In this document: positions 19,051 to 28,360 of the stretch, piece by piece | Position numbering within the stretch: position 1 is the first letter of the stretch | Layout of the letters: each line of letters begins with the position of its first letter | Assembly (NCBI RefSeq): GCF_002101395.1 | Contig: NZ_CP019706.1 | Span: 3,100,001-3,164,000, forward strand | Source of the DNA: Pantoea alhagi | GTDB lineage: Bacteria > Pseudomonadota > Gammaproteobacteria > Enterobacterales > Enterobacteriaceae | DNA length: 64,000 bases | Reading direction: 5' to 3' | The notes under the pieces: generated by a model | Told to the model about the DNA's origin: nothing | The model's input: only the letters and a program-made list of their open reading frames with translations | Databases searched by the model: none | Program-made: the position numbers and the translations under genes

Positions 19051-20154
19051 ATGAATATTTTAGTGACCGGCGCCGATGGCTTTATAGGTAAAAATCTTTG
19101 TCTAAGGCTTACTGAAGCTGGCTATAACAATATCATTAAAGTCACACGCTCAACGAATGAACAACAGCTTGCGGACGGATTAGCACAGGCTGATTTCGTT
19201 TTTCACCTGGCGGGAATTAACCGTCCGAAAGATGAAAGCGAGTTCGAAACAGGCAATAGCGACTTTACAAAAAAAATTGTCGCTTTGTTAGCTGATAAAG
19301 CTGTTAAAACGCCGATAATGCTAAGCTCTTCTACGCAGGCGGCACGTGATAATGCATACGGACGTAGTAAAGCGCTTGCTGAAGAGTGGATCGCTCAATA
19401 CGGTAACAGCTGCGGTGCCAGATATTATATTTATCGACTTCCTAACGTTTTCGGTAAATGGTGTAAGCCGGGCTATAATTCTTTTGTGGCAACGTTTTGT
19501 CATAATCTGGCTAACGGCATGGATATTACCATTCATGACTCCGAAGCTGAAGTTACAATGATTTATATAGATGATTTTTGCGAAGAAATGTTGCGCCTGC
19601 TTCATGGTGTAAAAGCAAACGGCTTTCATCAAATTGCTCCCGAATATAAGGTTACTGTTGGATATGTTGCCGATATGCTTCGCTCATTTAAGCTTAGCAG
19701 AGATACATTGGTAACCGAAGAGGTTGGAAAAGGCTTTACGCGCGCGCTCTATTCAACATGGCTCAGCTATTTCAAACCTGAAGACTTTAGCTATCGCCTG
19801 CCTTCCTATAGTGATACCCGTGGCGTATTTTGCGAGATGCTTAAAACTCCGTCTGCTGGGCAGTTTTCTTTTTTTTCTGCTCACCCGGGCGTTACGCGAG
19901 GCGGACATTATCATCATACGAAAAATGAAAAATTCCTTGTTATTAAAGGCCGGGCGCGTTTTAAATTTGAGCATGTCATTACGGGTGAAAAATATGAGTT
20001 GGTCACCTCTTCAGACCAGTTTCAGGTAGTTGAAACTGTGCCCGGCTGGTCCCATGATATTACTAATATCGGTAGCGATGAATTGTTAGTCATGCTTTGG
20101 GCCAATGAAATATTTGATCGCGATGCCCCTGATACCATAGCGAGAGCTTTATAA
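19051..20154 (+). CDS. fnlB: UDP-L-FucNAc pathway reductase/epimerase with C-terminal cupin
   Basis: A 367-residue two-domain protein of the WbjC/CapF family. The SDR domain (MNILVTGADGFIGKNL, YGRSKALAEEW with catalytic Tyr and Lys) is followed from about residue 255 by a cupin domain with HPGVTRGGHYHHTKNEKF and WSHDITNIG metal ligands. The cupin catalyses C3 epimerisation and the SDR domain the NADPH-dependent C4 reduction. The start at 19051 is one base after the fnlA stop; an upstream ATG at 19024 lies inside fnlA and is rejected. Confidence 0.92.
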   Translation: MNILVTGADGFIGKNLCLRLTEAGYNNIIKVTRSTNEQQLADGLAQADFVFHLAGINRPKDESEFETGNSDFTKKIVALLADKAVKTPIMLSSSTQAARDNAYGRSKALAEEWIAQYGNSCGARYYIYRLPNVFGKWCKPGYNSFVATFCHNLANGMDITIHDSEAEVTMIYIDDFCEEMLRLLHGVKANGFHQIAPEYKVTVGYVADMLRSFKLSRDTLVTEEVGKGFTRALYSTWLSYFKPEDFSYRLPSYSDTRGVFCEMLKTPSAGQFSFFSAHPGVTRGGHYHHTKNEKFLVIKGRARFKFEHVITGEKYELVTSSDQFQVVETVPGWSHDITNIGSDELLVMLWANEIFDRDAPDTIARAL

Positions 20155-21284
20155 TGAAAAAACTAAAAATTGTTTCCGTCGTCGGCACTCGCCCTGAAAT
20201 CATTCGTCTCTCTCGCGTTCTGGCTAAGCTCGATCTCTATTGCGAACATATTATTGTTCACACCGGCCAGAACTACGATTACGAGTTAAACGAAGTCTTT
20301 TTTAACGATCTGGGCGTGCGTAAACCCGACTACTTTCTTAATGCCGCCGGGAAAAGCGCAGCAGAGACCATCGGTCAGGTGATTATTAAAGTTGACGCCG
20401 TGCTGGCTGAGGTCGAGCCTGAAGCGATGCTGGTGCTGGGCGATACCAACTCCTGTATTTCGGCGCTGCCCGCCAAGCGTCGTAAAATCCCTATCTTCCA
20501 TATGGAAGCCGGGAATCGCTGTTTCGATCAACGCGTGCCGGAAGAGACTAACCGCCGCATTGTCGATCACACCGCGGATGTTAATCTGACCTATAGCGAT
20601 ATCGCGCGCGATTATCTGCTGGCAGAAGGCCTGCCAGCTGACCGCATTATCAAAACCGGCAGCCCGATGTATGAAGTGCTTACCCACTATATGCCGCAAA
20701 TCGACGCCTCTGATGTGCTCACCAGACTTAATCTGAAAGCTGGCGAGTTCTTCGTCGTGAGCGCGCATCGCGAAGAAAACGTCGATGCGCCGAAACAGCT
20801 GGCCAAACTGGCGGCGATACTGAATACGGTGGCCGAACAATATAACCTGCCGGTTATTGTCTCCACGCATCCGCGTACTCGTCACCGCATCGAAGAAAAC
20901 GGCATTACTTTCCATGCCAATATCCAGCTGCTGAAACCGTTAGGGTTCCACGACTATAACCATCTGCAGAAAAATGCCCGCGCGGTGCTGTCTGATAGCG
21001 GCACCATCACGGAGGAATCCTCTATCATGAACTTCCCGGCGCTGAATATTCGTGAAGCGCATGAGCGTCCGGAAGGGTTCGAAGAGGCCTCGGTGATGAT
21101 GGTCGGACTGGAGGTCGATCGTGTGTTGCAGGCGCTGGAGATTCTGGCGACACAGCCGCGCGGTGAAGAGCGTCTTTTACGTCAGGTAGCGGATTACAGT
21201 ATGCCGAACGTCTCTGACAAAGTGGTCAGGATTGTGCATTCCTATACTGACTATATTAAGCGGGTTGTCTGGAAACAGTATTAA
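20154..21284 (+). CDS. fnlC: Non-hydrolysing UDP-sugar 2-epimerase (final step to UDP-L-FucNAc)
   Basis: A 376-residue enzyme of the WecB/WbjD/CapG family. Visible features are VVGTRPEIIRLSRVL, HTGQNYDYELNEVFF, the HMEAGNRCFDQRVPEETNR substrate loop, and SDSGTITEES, which binds the UDP moiety. It epimerises C2 to give UDP-L-FucNAc. It overlaps fnlB by one base (TAATG). From this gene on the GC content rises sharply compared with the genes before fnlA, suggesting a recombination boundary nearby. Confidence 0.93.
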   Translation: MKKLKIVSVVGTRPEIIRLSRVLAKLDLYCEHIIVHTGQNYDYELNEVFFNDLGVRKPDYFLNAAGKSAAETIGQVIIKVDAVLAEVEPEAMLVLGDTNSCISALPAKRRKIPIFHMEAGNRCFDQRVPEETNRRIVDHTADVNLTYSDIARDYLLAEGLPADRIIKTGSPMYEVLTHYMPQIDASDVLTRLNLKAGEFFVVSAHREENVDAPKQLAKLAAILNTVAEQYNLPVIVSTHPRTRHRIEENGITFHANIQLLKPLGFHDYNHLQKNARAVLSDSGTITEESSIMNFPALNIREAHERPEGFEEASVMMVGLEVDRVLQALEILATQPRGEERLLRQVADYSMPNVSDKVVRIVHSYTDYIKRVVWKQY

Positions 21285-22498
21285 TGAATCTGGTTTTAAT
21301 CATTGATGATTATTTACCCCATAGTACGCGTGTTGGGGCAAAGATGTTCCACGAGTTAGCCGTTGAGCTTCATCTTCGTGGGCATCGCATTACGGTTATT
21401 ACACCTGACTTTCGCCAAAAAGCTGCGTTATCGTTTGATGAGATCGACGGCATTACTGTGTGGCGTTTTAAAAGCGGACCCATTAAAGATGTGGGAAAAA
21501 TCTGCCGCGCCAGTAATGAAACGCTGCTTTCATACCGGGCGTGGGGTGCAATAAGTCATCTGGTTAAACCGGAAACTTTTGATGGTATCATCTACTATTC
21601 GCCCTCTATATTTTGGGGGCGTTTGGTGAAGCATATTAAGCAGCGCTGCCGCTGCCCGGCCTATTTAGTGTTGCGCGATCTCTTCCCGCAATGGGTAATA
21701 GATGCCGGCATAATGAAAAAAAGGTCGCCGATCGCAAAATATTTTCGTTATTTTGAGCGCGACGCTTACCGTCAGGCGACACGCATCGGTCTGATGTCTG
21801 ATAAAAATCTGCAGCTGTTTCGCTCGCTGCACCCAAACTACCCCTGCGAAGTGTTACGCAACTGGGCAGATTTGCAGCCGGTTAAAAAAGCGAGCGCAGA
21901 CTATCTCTCTGTGCGGCAGCGGCTAGGGTTGCAGGATAAAGTCATCTATTTCTACGGCGGCAATATCGGCCACGCGCAGGATATGGCGAATTTAATGCGT
22001 CTGGCCCGCAGTATGCAGCAGGAAGAAAAGGCCCATTTTCTTTTTATTGGCCAGGGCGATGAAGTTCAATTAATTAATCAGTTGGCGCAGCAATGGGGGC
22101 TAAATAACTTCAGTTATTTATCTTCGGTCAGTCAGGATGAGTTCCGACATATTCTTGCCGATGTTGATATTGGTCTGTTTTCGCTTTCTGCACAACATAC
22201 GGCGCATAATTTCCCAGGTAAATTATTGGGTTATATGGTTGAGTCATTACCCATTCTGGGCAGCGTTAATCAGGGTAACGATCTGCAGGAAATTATCAAT
22301 CAGCACCATGCCGGATTTATTCATATTAATGGCGAGGATGAGAAACTACTTTCATCGGCTAAAGCGCTTTATCATGATATTAGCTTACGCAGAAAAATGG
22401 GGCGCAGCGCCTATACATTATTGTGCAAAGAATTTTCTGTTACCTCAGTCGCGCAATTAATTGAAAAAAGTCTTGAGGATAATCATGCGTCTGTTTGA
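21284..22498 (+). CDS. wbuB: L-FucNAc glycosyltransferase, WbuB-like
   Basis: A 404-residue GT4 enzyme. The N-terminus is VLIIDDYLPHSTRVGAKMFH with a GT-B acceptor loop, and the second domain begins FYGGNIGHAQDMANLM. HNFPGKLLGYMVESLPIL carries the conserved Lys and Glu that bind the donor. In E. coli O26 and similar loci wbuB directly follows the fnl genes and its product transfers L-FucNAc; the same order here supports this role. It starts on the last base of fnlC. Confidence 0.85.
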   Translation: MNLVLIIDDYLPHSTRVGAKMFHELAVELHLRGHRITVITPDFRQKAALSFDEIDGITVWRFKSGPIKDVGKICRASNETLLSYRAWGAISHLVKPETFDGIIYYSPSIFWGRLVKHIKQRCRCPAYLVLRDLFPQWVIDAGIMKKRSPIAKYFRYFERDAYRQATRIGLMSDKNLQLFRSLHPNYPCEVLRNWADLQPVKKASADYLSVRQRLGLQDKVIYFYGGNIGHAQDMANLMRLARSMQQEEKAHFLFIGQGDEVQLINQLAQQWGLNNFSYLSSVSQDEFRHILADVDIGLFSLSAQHTAHNFPGKLLGYMVESLPILGSVNQGNDLQEIINQHHAGFIHINGEDEKLLSSAKALYHDISLRRKMGRSAYTLLCKEFSVTSVAQLIEKSLEDNHASV

Positions 22499-22898
22499 TA
22501 AGAAAATGATAATGGATTTATATCAGGAAGCAGAAAGGTCGGAACGTAAACGTTCACATTTTCTGTTACATAAATCTCATAGCGAGACGGTGCAGCGTTT
22601 GCTAATCGCACTGGTAGAAGGCAGTTTTGTTGAGCCGCATTACCATGAACTGGCGAATCAGTGGGAAATGTTTATTGTTATGCGCGGGCAGCTAAGAATA
22701 AAACTGTATGACAACCAGGGAAACGTGGTTAACGATTTTATCGCGGGGCCTGAATTACCAGTTTCGGTGGTTGAATTCCAGCCGGGCGATATTCACAGCG
22801 TGGAATGCATTTCTGAACAGGCATTAATGATGGAAATTAAAGAGGGTCCGTTCAACCCTGAATTTGCTAAGACCTTTCCGAAATGGCAGGCTGTTTGA
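22485..22898 (+). CDS. wbuC: WbuC-family cupin-fold protein
   Basis: A 137-residue small cupin. The metal-ligand block FVEPHYHELANQWEMF and the second motif FQPGDIHSVECI match WbuC of E. coli, which lies in the same place between wbuB and gnd. Its role is not established; it may act on a nucleotide sugar. The start at 22485 fits WbuC and overlaps the wbuB end by 14 bases; an upstream start at 22461 would lengthen it without support. Confidence 0.85.
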   Translation: MRLFDKKMIMDLYQEAERSERKRSHFLLHKSHSETVQRLLIALVEGSFVEPHYHELANQWEMFIVMRGQLRIKLYDNQGNVVNDFIAGPELPVSVVEFQPGDIHSVECISEQALMMEIKEGPFNPEFAKTFPKWQAV

Positions 22899-23064
22899 TA
22901 CGTTTAAGCAATTAATGCAATTATTTTAGAATTAACCTGTTTAGCGTTTGAACAGTCATATAGGATATCGCACCAATCGCTATTATCCGGTGCTAATAGT
23001 GGGTTAATATCGCGAATACTCAAAGCTGCTGAATCGCAGTGAACACACCTGACAGGAGTAAATA

Positions 23065-24471
23065 ATGTCCAAGCAACAGATCGGCGTTGTAGGTATGGCG
23101 GTGATGGGCCGTAACCTGGCACTCAACATTGAGAGCCGCGGCTATACCGTATCCATCTTCAACCGTTCTCGGGAAAAAACTGATGAAGTTATCGCCGAAA
23201 ACCCGGGCAAGAAACTCGCGCCTTACTACAGCATTGAAGAGTTCGTTGACTCGCTGGAGAAACCACGCCGTATCCTGCTGATGGTGCAGGCAGGCGAAGC
23301 GACCGACAAAACGATTGCCTCACTGACCCCGCATCTGGATAAAGGCGATATCCTGATCGATGGCGGTAATACCTTCTATAAAGACACCATTCGTCGTAAC
23401 AAAGAACTTTCTGAGCAAGGCTTCAACTTTATCGGTACCGGCGTGTCTGGTGGCGAAGAGGGCGCGCTGAAAGGGCCTTCCATTATGCCTGGCGGTCAGA
23501 AAGAAGCTTACGAACTGGTTGCGCCGATTCTGGATAAAATCGCTGCACGTGCCGAAGGCGAGCCTTGTGTGACCTATATCGGTCCGGACGGCGCAGGTCA
23601 TTACGTGAAGATGGTGCATAACGGCATCGAATATGGCGATATGCAGCTGATTGCCGAAGCGTACTCTCTGCTGAAAAACGCGCTGGGCCTGAGCAACGAA
23701 GATCTGGCGAAAACCTTCAGCGAATGGAACGAAGGCGAGCTGAGCAGCTACCTGATCGACATCACTAAAGATATCTTCACCAAGAAAGATGAAGAGGGTA
23801 ACTACCTGGTTGATGTGATCCTGGATGAAGCCGCGAACAAAGGTACCGGTAAATGGACCAGCCAGAGCTCGCTGGATCTGGGTGAACCGCTCTCTCTGAT
23901 CACCGAATCGGTATTTGCGCGTTACCTTTCCTCGCTAAAAACGCAGCGCGTTGCCGCCTCTAAAGTACTGAGCGGCCCGACTGCGCAGGCATTCAGCGGC
24001 GACAAAGCGGAATTTATTGAGAAAGTACGTCGCGCGCTTTACCTGGGCAAAATCGTCTCTTATGCGCAGGGCTTCTCTCAGCTGAAAGCGGCTTCCGATG
24101 AAAACAACTGGGATCTGAACTACGGCGAAATCGCGAAAATCTTCCGTGCTGGCTGTATCATCCGTGCGCAGTTCCTGCAGAAGATCACCGATGCCTATAA
24201 AGATACCCCGGACATCGCGAACCTGCTGCTGGCGCCTTACTTTAAAAATATCGCTGACGAATACCAGCAGGCGCTGCGCGATGTGGTTGCTTATGCGGTG
24301 CAGAATGGTATCCCAACGCCAACGTTCTCAGCTGCAATCGCCTACTATGACAGCTATCGCTCTGCAGTGCTGCCGGCGAACCTGATCCAGGCGCAGCGTG
24401 ACTACTTCGGTGCGCATACCTATAAGCGTATCGATAAAGACGGCGTGTTCCACACCGAATGGCTGGACTAA
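23065..24471 (+). CDS. gnd: 6-phosphogluconate dehydrogenase, decarboxylating
   Basis: A 468-residue enzyme of the oxidative pentose phosphate pathway, making ribulose-5-phosphate, CO2 and NADPH. The N-terminal GVVGMAVMGRNLALN is the NADP-binding motif. FIGTGVSGGEEGALKGPSIMPGG and KMVHNGIEYGDMQL carry the substrate-binding Ser and the catalytic Lys-x-x-x-Asn. The length is standard. AGGAG precedes the ATG. gnd flanks O-antigen loci in enterobacteria and is a frequent recombination point. Confidence 0.97.
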   Translation: MSKQQIGVVGMAVMGRNLALNIESRGYTVSIFNRSREKTDEVIAENPGKKLAPYYSIEEFVDSLEKPRRILLMVQAGEATDKTIASLTPHLDKGDILIDGGNTFYKDTIRRNKELSEQGFNFIGTGVSGGEEGALKGPSIMPGGQKEAYELVAPILDKIAARAEGEPCVTYIGPDGAGHYVKMVHNGIEYGDMQLIAEAYSLLKNALGLSNEDLAKTFSEWNEGELSSYLIDITKDIFTKKDEEGNYLVDVILDEAANKGTGKWTSQSSLDLGEPLSLITESVFARYLSSLKTQRVAASKVLSGPTAQAFSGDKAEFIEKVRRALYLGKIVSYAQGFSQLKAASDENNWDLNYGEIAKIFRAGCIIRAQFLQKITDAYKDTPDIANLLLAPYFKNIADEYQQALRDVVAYAVQNGIPTPTFSAAIAYYDSYRSAVLPANLIQAQRDYFGAHTYKRIDKDGVFHTEWLD

Positions 24472-24484
24472 TTCCGTTTTGCCT

Positions 24485-24512
24485 AAAAAACCTCCCATTG
24501 GGAGGTTTTTTA
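24485..24512 (+). terminator. gnd terminator
   Basis: ACCTCCC / GGGAGGT inverted repeat with a very short loop, followed by a T6 run and preceded by A6, just after the gnd stop codon. Confidence 0.88.
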
Positions 24513-24610
24513 TTGATTTCAGATAACTCTTTACCTTTCCTTTTGCTATTGTTTTCTTCCTGGCGTTTATCATTCCGCTTTTCATTTAATAAGTTGGGCA
24601 TACCAGAAAC

Positions 24611-25630
24611 ATGAACCAAGAAAATAAGACAACTACGGATCAGTCTTTACTTCGTCAGACCTTTTACAACAACGATGATGAGCTTGACCTGCTGGATGTT
24701 GTGGCTCAGCTATGGAAGGGTAAAAAGATCATTATCGCTACCGTGATTCTGTTTCTGTTACTGGCAATCACGTATCTCTTTTTTGCGAAAGAGAAATGGA
24801 CCTCGGAAGCGATAGTTACCCAGCCCAGCGCGGGCCAGGTGGCCAACTATAACGCCGCGCTAAACGTGCTTTACTCCGAGTCGCCGCAGGATAAGCCGGG
24901 CGTGGTAGAGCTGCAGCACCAATTGTTCAACCGTTTTAGCGCCTCCATCACTGCGCTTTCCGGCGCGCTGCAAAATCTCGATCAGCCGCTGGCATTAAAA
25001 GTTGCCTCAGTTACGGCAGGCCAGCCCGATCCGCTAAGCGTTAAGTTCACCGCGCAGACAGCGCAAGAGGCGCAGGCGCAGGTAACGCATTTTATTCAGT
25101 TGGTAAATAACGACGTAGTGCATGATTACGGCGCGGATATCAAACGCAACCTGGCGGTAAAAACCCGTGAGTTAACCGACTCGCTCACTTCACAGCAGGA
25201 AGTAGCGAAAGAGAGAAAAACGCGGCGCAACGAAGCATTAAAACAGGCACTTAAAGTAGCGGAAGGTGCCGGTATTACCTCTTCGCAGCTGACCCAGGCG
25301 GAGTTTTTATCGGATGATACGCTCTATTTGCTGGGCACGAAGGCACTCACCTCATCAATTGCCAACGAAGCGACCAGGCCGTTGCCGCTGGACGATAGCT
25401 ATTATGCCACCCAGCGTGCGCTGCGCTTGATTAAAGACCTGAAAATCCAGGTGGATAATCTGCAGTCGTTCCGCTATATCATGGAACCTGATTTACCTAT
25501 CCGTCGCGACAGCCCGAAAAAGGGCCTGACGCTGGTGCTGGCAGTATTGCTGGGCGGAATTGTCGGCTCGGCGGTGGTGCTGGGGCGGAATATGGCTTCA
25601 GCTTACCGACAGCGTAAACAATCTGTCTGA
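24611..25630 (+). CDS. wzz: O-antigen chain length determinant Wzz
   Basis: A 339-residue co-polymerase. A cytoplasmic N-terminus (DDELDLLDVVAQLWKGKK) leads into a first membrane helix at about residues 37-57. A long helical periplasmic domain follows, rich in Gln/Glu/Ala. The Pro-containing RRDSPKKGLTLVL marks the second membrane helix at about residues 303-325. It sets the modal length of the O-chain with Wzy. Its position between gnd and his is usual for Enterobacterales. Confidence 0.92.
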   Translation: MNQENKTTTDQSLLRQTFYNNDDELDLLDVVAQLWKGKKIIIATVILFLLLAITYLFFAKEKWTSEAIVTQPSAGQVANYNAALNVLYSESPQDKPGVVELQHQLFNRFSASITALSGALQNLDQPLALKVASVTAGQPDPLSVKFTAQTAQEAQAQVTHFIQLVNNDVVHDYGADIKRNLAVKTRELTDSLTSQQEVAKERKTRRNEALKQALKVAEGAGITSSQLTQAEFLSDDTLYLLGTKALTSSIANEATRPLPLDDSYYATQRALRLIKDLKIQVDNLQSFRYIMEPDLPIRRDSPKKGLTLVLAVLLGGIVGSAVVLGRNMASAYRQRKQSV

Positions 25631-25631
25631 T

Positions 25632-25661
25632 AAAAAAACCGGCCACCAGGCCGGTTTTTTG
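25632..25661. terminator. Bidirectional terminator between wzz and the his operon
   Basis: AAAACCGGCC / GGCCGGTTTT inverted repeat with a 4-base loop and A/T runs on both sides, placed between the convergent wzz and hisI(E) ends. Confidence 0.9.
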
Positions 25662-25663
25662 TT

Positions 25664-26278
25664 TCACGCTTTATGACGTGCGCGGAGATTGTTGATGATC
25701 GCGCTCAGGTTGAGATCCTGATCCTGTAACAGCACCAGCAGGTGATAGAGCAGGTCAGAGGCTTCGTTGGTTAGCTCATAACGATCGTTAACCGTGGCGG
25801 CCAGTGCGGTCTCGACGCCTTCTTCTCCCACTTTTTGCGCGATGCGCTTGGTGCCGCTGGCGTATAGCTTAGCGGTATAAGAGCTGTCGGGATCGGCCTG
25901 CTTACGTTCCGCCAGCAGCTGTTCCAGCTGATAAAGAAATGTCCAGTCCGGGGCGGCAGGGGAGAAACAGCTGGTGGTGCCAAGGTGGCAGGTGGGACCA
26001 ATAGGATCCGCCAGCACCAGCAGCGTATCGTTATCGCAGTCGGGCGTGATGCTGACCACATTCAGGAAATGACCGGAGGTCTCGCCTTTGGTCCACAGGC
26101 GCTGTTTGGTGCGCGACCAGAGGGTGACTTTCTGCTCGCGCAGGGTTTTCTCCAGCGCTTCCGGGTTCATATAGCCATGCATTAATACTTCGCCGGATAC
26201 CTGATGTTGGACTATTACCGGCATCATGCCGCCGGTTTTTTCCCAGTCCAGTTGGGAAAGCTGCTGTTCTGTTAACAC
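25664..26278 (-). CDS. hisI: Phosphoribosyl-AMP cyclohydrolase / phosphoribosyl-ATP pyrophosphatase
   Basis: A 204-residue bifunctional enzyme for steps 2 and 3 of histidine synthesis. The N-terminal cyclohydrolase domain has SRTKQRLWTKGETSGHFL and the metal-binding DCDNDTLLV and TCHLGTTSCF. The C-terminal helical MazG-like domain has QKVGEEGVETALAA and EASDLLYHLLVLL. It overlaps hisF by 7 bases and is the last gene of the operon. Confidence 0.96.
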   Translation of the reverse strand: MLTEQQLSQLDWEKTGGMMPVIVQHQVSGEVLMHGYMNPEALEKTLREQKVTLWSRTKQRLWTKGETSGHFLNVVSITPDCDNDTLLVLADPIGPTCHLGTTSCFSPAAPDWTFLYQLEQLLAERKQADPDSSYTAKLYASGTKRIAQKVGEEGVETALAATVNDRYELTNEASDLLYHLLVLLQDQDLNLSAIINNLRARHKA

Positions 26279-27048
26279 GGGCGAATCTCCACACCTTGTT
26301 CAATCAGAAACCGTTTCAGGTCGCCGATATTGATAATCTGCTTATGGAATACCGAGGCGGCCAGCGCACCATCGACGTTAGCGTCACGAAAGGCTTCCAG
26401 GAAGTGCGTCATGGTACCGGCGCCGCCGGAGGCGATAAGCGGCACTTTGCATACCTCACGCACTTTTTGCAGCTGAACCAAATCATAACCGTTACGTACG
26501 CCGTCCTGGTTCATCATGTTCAGGACGATTTCGCCAGCGCCGCGTTTTTGTACTTCCTCTACCCACTCCAGCGTCTCCCACCCGGTCACCCGGGTGCGCT
26601 TTTCATCGCCGGTATACTGGTTAACGTGATATTTGCCGCTCTGTTCGTCATACCAGGTATCAATGCCCACTACCATACACTGCACGCCAAAGCGGTCCGC
26701 CAGACGCGTAATCAGTTCGGGATCGGCCAGTGCCGGAGAGTTAATTGAGATCTTATCAGCCCCAAATGAGAGAATTTGTGCGGCGTCTTCGGCGCTTTTA
26801 ATGCCACCGGCGACGCAGAACGGAATATCGATCACTTCCGCTACGCGCGCCACCCAGCTTTTATCCACCACGCGACCATCGCTGGAAGCGGTGATATCGT
26901 AAAAAACCAGTTCATCAGCGCCTTCCTCAGCATAGCGTTGCGCCAGCGGCACAATGTCGCCGATGATTTCGTGATTGCGAAACTGCACGCCTTTAACCAC
27001 CTGGCCATCGCGCACATCAAGACAGGGAATTATCCGTTTTGCCAGCAT
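26272..27048 (-). CDS. hisF: Imidazole glycerol phosphate synthase, cyclase subunit
   Basis: A 258-residue TIM barrel. MLAKRIIPCLDVRDGQVVKG holds the catalytic Asp. FCVAGGIKSAEDA and LIASGGAGTM are the two phosphate-binding loops. NMMNQDGVRNGYD carries the second catalytic Asp. It works with HisH to form imidazole glycerol phosphate and AICAR. It overlaps hisA by 19 bases. Confidence 0.97.
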   Translation of the reverse strand: MLAKRIIPCLDVRDGQVVKGVQFRNHEIIGDIVPLAQRYAEEGADELVFYDITASSDGRVVDKSWVARVAEVIDIPFCVAGGIKSAEDAAQILSFGADKISINSPALADPELITRLADRFGVQCMVVGIDTWYDEQSGKYHVNQYTGDEKRTRVTGWETLEWVEEVQKRGAGEIVLNMMNQDGVRNGYDLVQLQKVREVCKVPLIASGGAGTMTHFLEAFRDANVDGALAASVFHKQIINIGDLKRFLIEQGVEIRPC

Positions 27049-27767
27049 GAAATGGCCTCCGAAACCGTGAATTTATCTTCCAGCAGGGCGCGTCCAACGA
27101 TCACGCCCTGCGCGCCGCTGCCGCGCAGGGCGGCGATATCAGCCAGCGAGCCGATGCCGCCGGAAGACTGAAAAGCCACCTGCGGGAAACGTGCGGACAC
27201 TTCCTGATAGAGCGAGACGTTCGAGCCGCTCAGCGTACCGTCCCGTGAAATATCGGTGCATAACACATGTTGCAGCCCAAAAGGCAGAAACTGCTCAATA
27301 ACCTGTTCCAGGGTAACGCCAGCCGCTTCCTGCCAGCCGCTGATCGCCACCTCTTTGCGGTTAGCGGCGTCAATGCGTACATCCAGCGCCAGCACAATGG
27401 CCTGCGGGCCAAATTCGCTGAACCAGCGCTGCACTTCTTCCGGCTGTTTTACCGCCGTCGAACCCACCACCACACGCGAGGCACCCGCCTCCAGCAGCGC
27501 AGCGACATCATCACGGCTGCGAATGCCGCCGCCTACCTGTACCGGCACCTCAACGCCTGCCAGTAGTTCTGTTAACAGCGTAAGCTGGCGCGCCGCCGGA
27601 TCTTTCGCACCGGTTAAATCGACCAGGTGCAGCAGCTGCGCGCCCTGGCGCTGATAATCCTGCAAACGCGGCAACGGATCGCTTCCGTAGTCGCGCTGCT
27701 GGCCGTAATCTCCCTGATGCAGACGCACCACTTTGCCATCAATCAAATCTAACGCCGGGATAATCAT
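27030..27767 (-). CDS. hisA: ProFAR isomerase
   Basis: A 245-residue TIM barrel related to HisF. The N-terminal MIIPALDLIDGKVVRLHQG has the catalytic Asp. VQVGGGIRSRDDV and QSSGGIGSLADI are the phosphate loops, and CTDISRDGTLSG carries the second acid. It performs the Amadori rearrangement of ProFAR to PRFAR. Confidence 0.97.
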   Translation of the reverse strand: MIIPALDLIDGKVVRLHQGDYGQQRDYGSDPLPRLQDYQRQGAQLLHLVDLTGAKDPAARQLTLLTELLAGVEVPVQVGGGIRSRDDVAALLEAGASRVVVGSTAVKQPEEVQRWFSEFGPQAIVLALDVRIDAANRKEVAISGWQEAAGVTLEQVIEQFLPFGLQHVLCTDISRDGTLSGSNVSLYQEVSARFPQVAFQSSGGIGSLADIAALRGSGAQGVIVGRALLEDKFTVSEAISCWQNG

Positions 27768-27769
27768 CC

Positions 27770-28360
27770 TTACATCTCCAGGAAGTTTTTCAGCAGCTGC
27801 GCGCCCGCTTTGCCGGAACGCTCAGGATGGAACTGGACGCCGTAGAAATTATCTTTCTGTACCGCAGCGGTAAAAGGCTGACCATAGTCGCACTGGGCGA
27901 TGGTATAAGGGTTAACCGGCATCGCATAACTGTGGACGAAATAAAACCAGCTGTTATCTTCAATACCACGGAACAGATGCTCACCCGCTTTCGGCGTGAC
28001 GCGGTTCCATCCCATATGCGGTAGCGGCAGACCCTGGTCTTTCATCAGATCTACCGGCTGGTCAATAATCCCTAAGGTTTTTACGCCGCCGTTTTCATCG
28101 CTGCCGCTGCCGAGCAACTGCATCCCCAGGCAGATCCCTAAAGTAGGCTGCGTGCAGGCTTTAATCAGATCCACCAGCTCGCGTTCCCGCAGCTGATCCA
28201 TGGCCGCCCGGGCAGTGCCGACGCCGGGCAGAAAAAGCTTGTCCGCCTGCAGAACGATATCCGCCTCGCGGCTAACCTGCGGCTGATAGCCCAGGCGTTG
28301 AATGGCTGCTTTTACCGACGAGAGGTTGGCGCAGCCGGTATCCAGGATCACCACGTTCAT
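27770..28360 (-). CDS. hisH: Imidazole glycerol phosphate synthase, glutamine amidotransferase subunit
   Basis: A 196-residue class I glutaminase. PTLGICLGMQLLG contains the nucleophilic Cys. VQFHPERSGKAGAQ has the His and Glu of the catalytic triad. It supplies ammonia to HisF. The stop lies 2 bases before hisA, and the start touches the hisB end. Confidence 0.97.
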   Translation of the reverse strand: MNVVILDTGCANLSSVKAAIQRLGYQPQVSREADIVLQADKLFLPGVGTARAAMDQLRERELVDLIKACTQPTLGICLGMQLLGSGSDENGGVKTLGIIDQPVDLMKDQGLPLPHMGWNRVTPKAGEHLFRGIEDNSWFYFVHSYAMPVNPYTIAQCDYGQPFTAAVQKDNFYGVQFHPERSGKAGAQLLKNFLEM

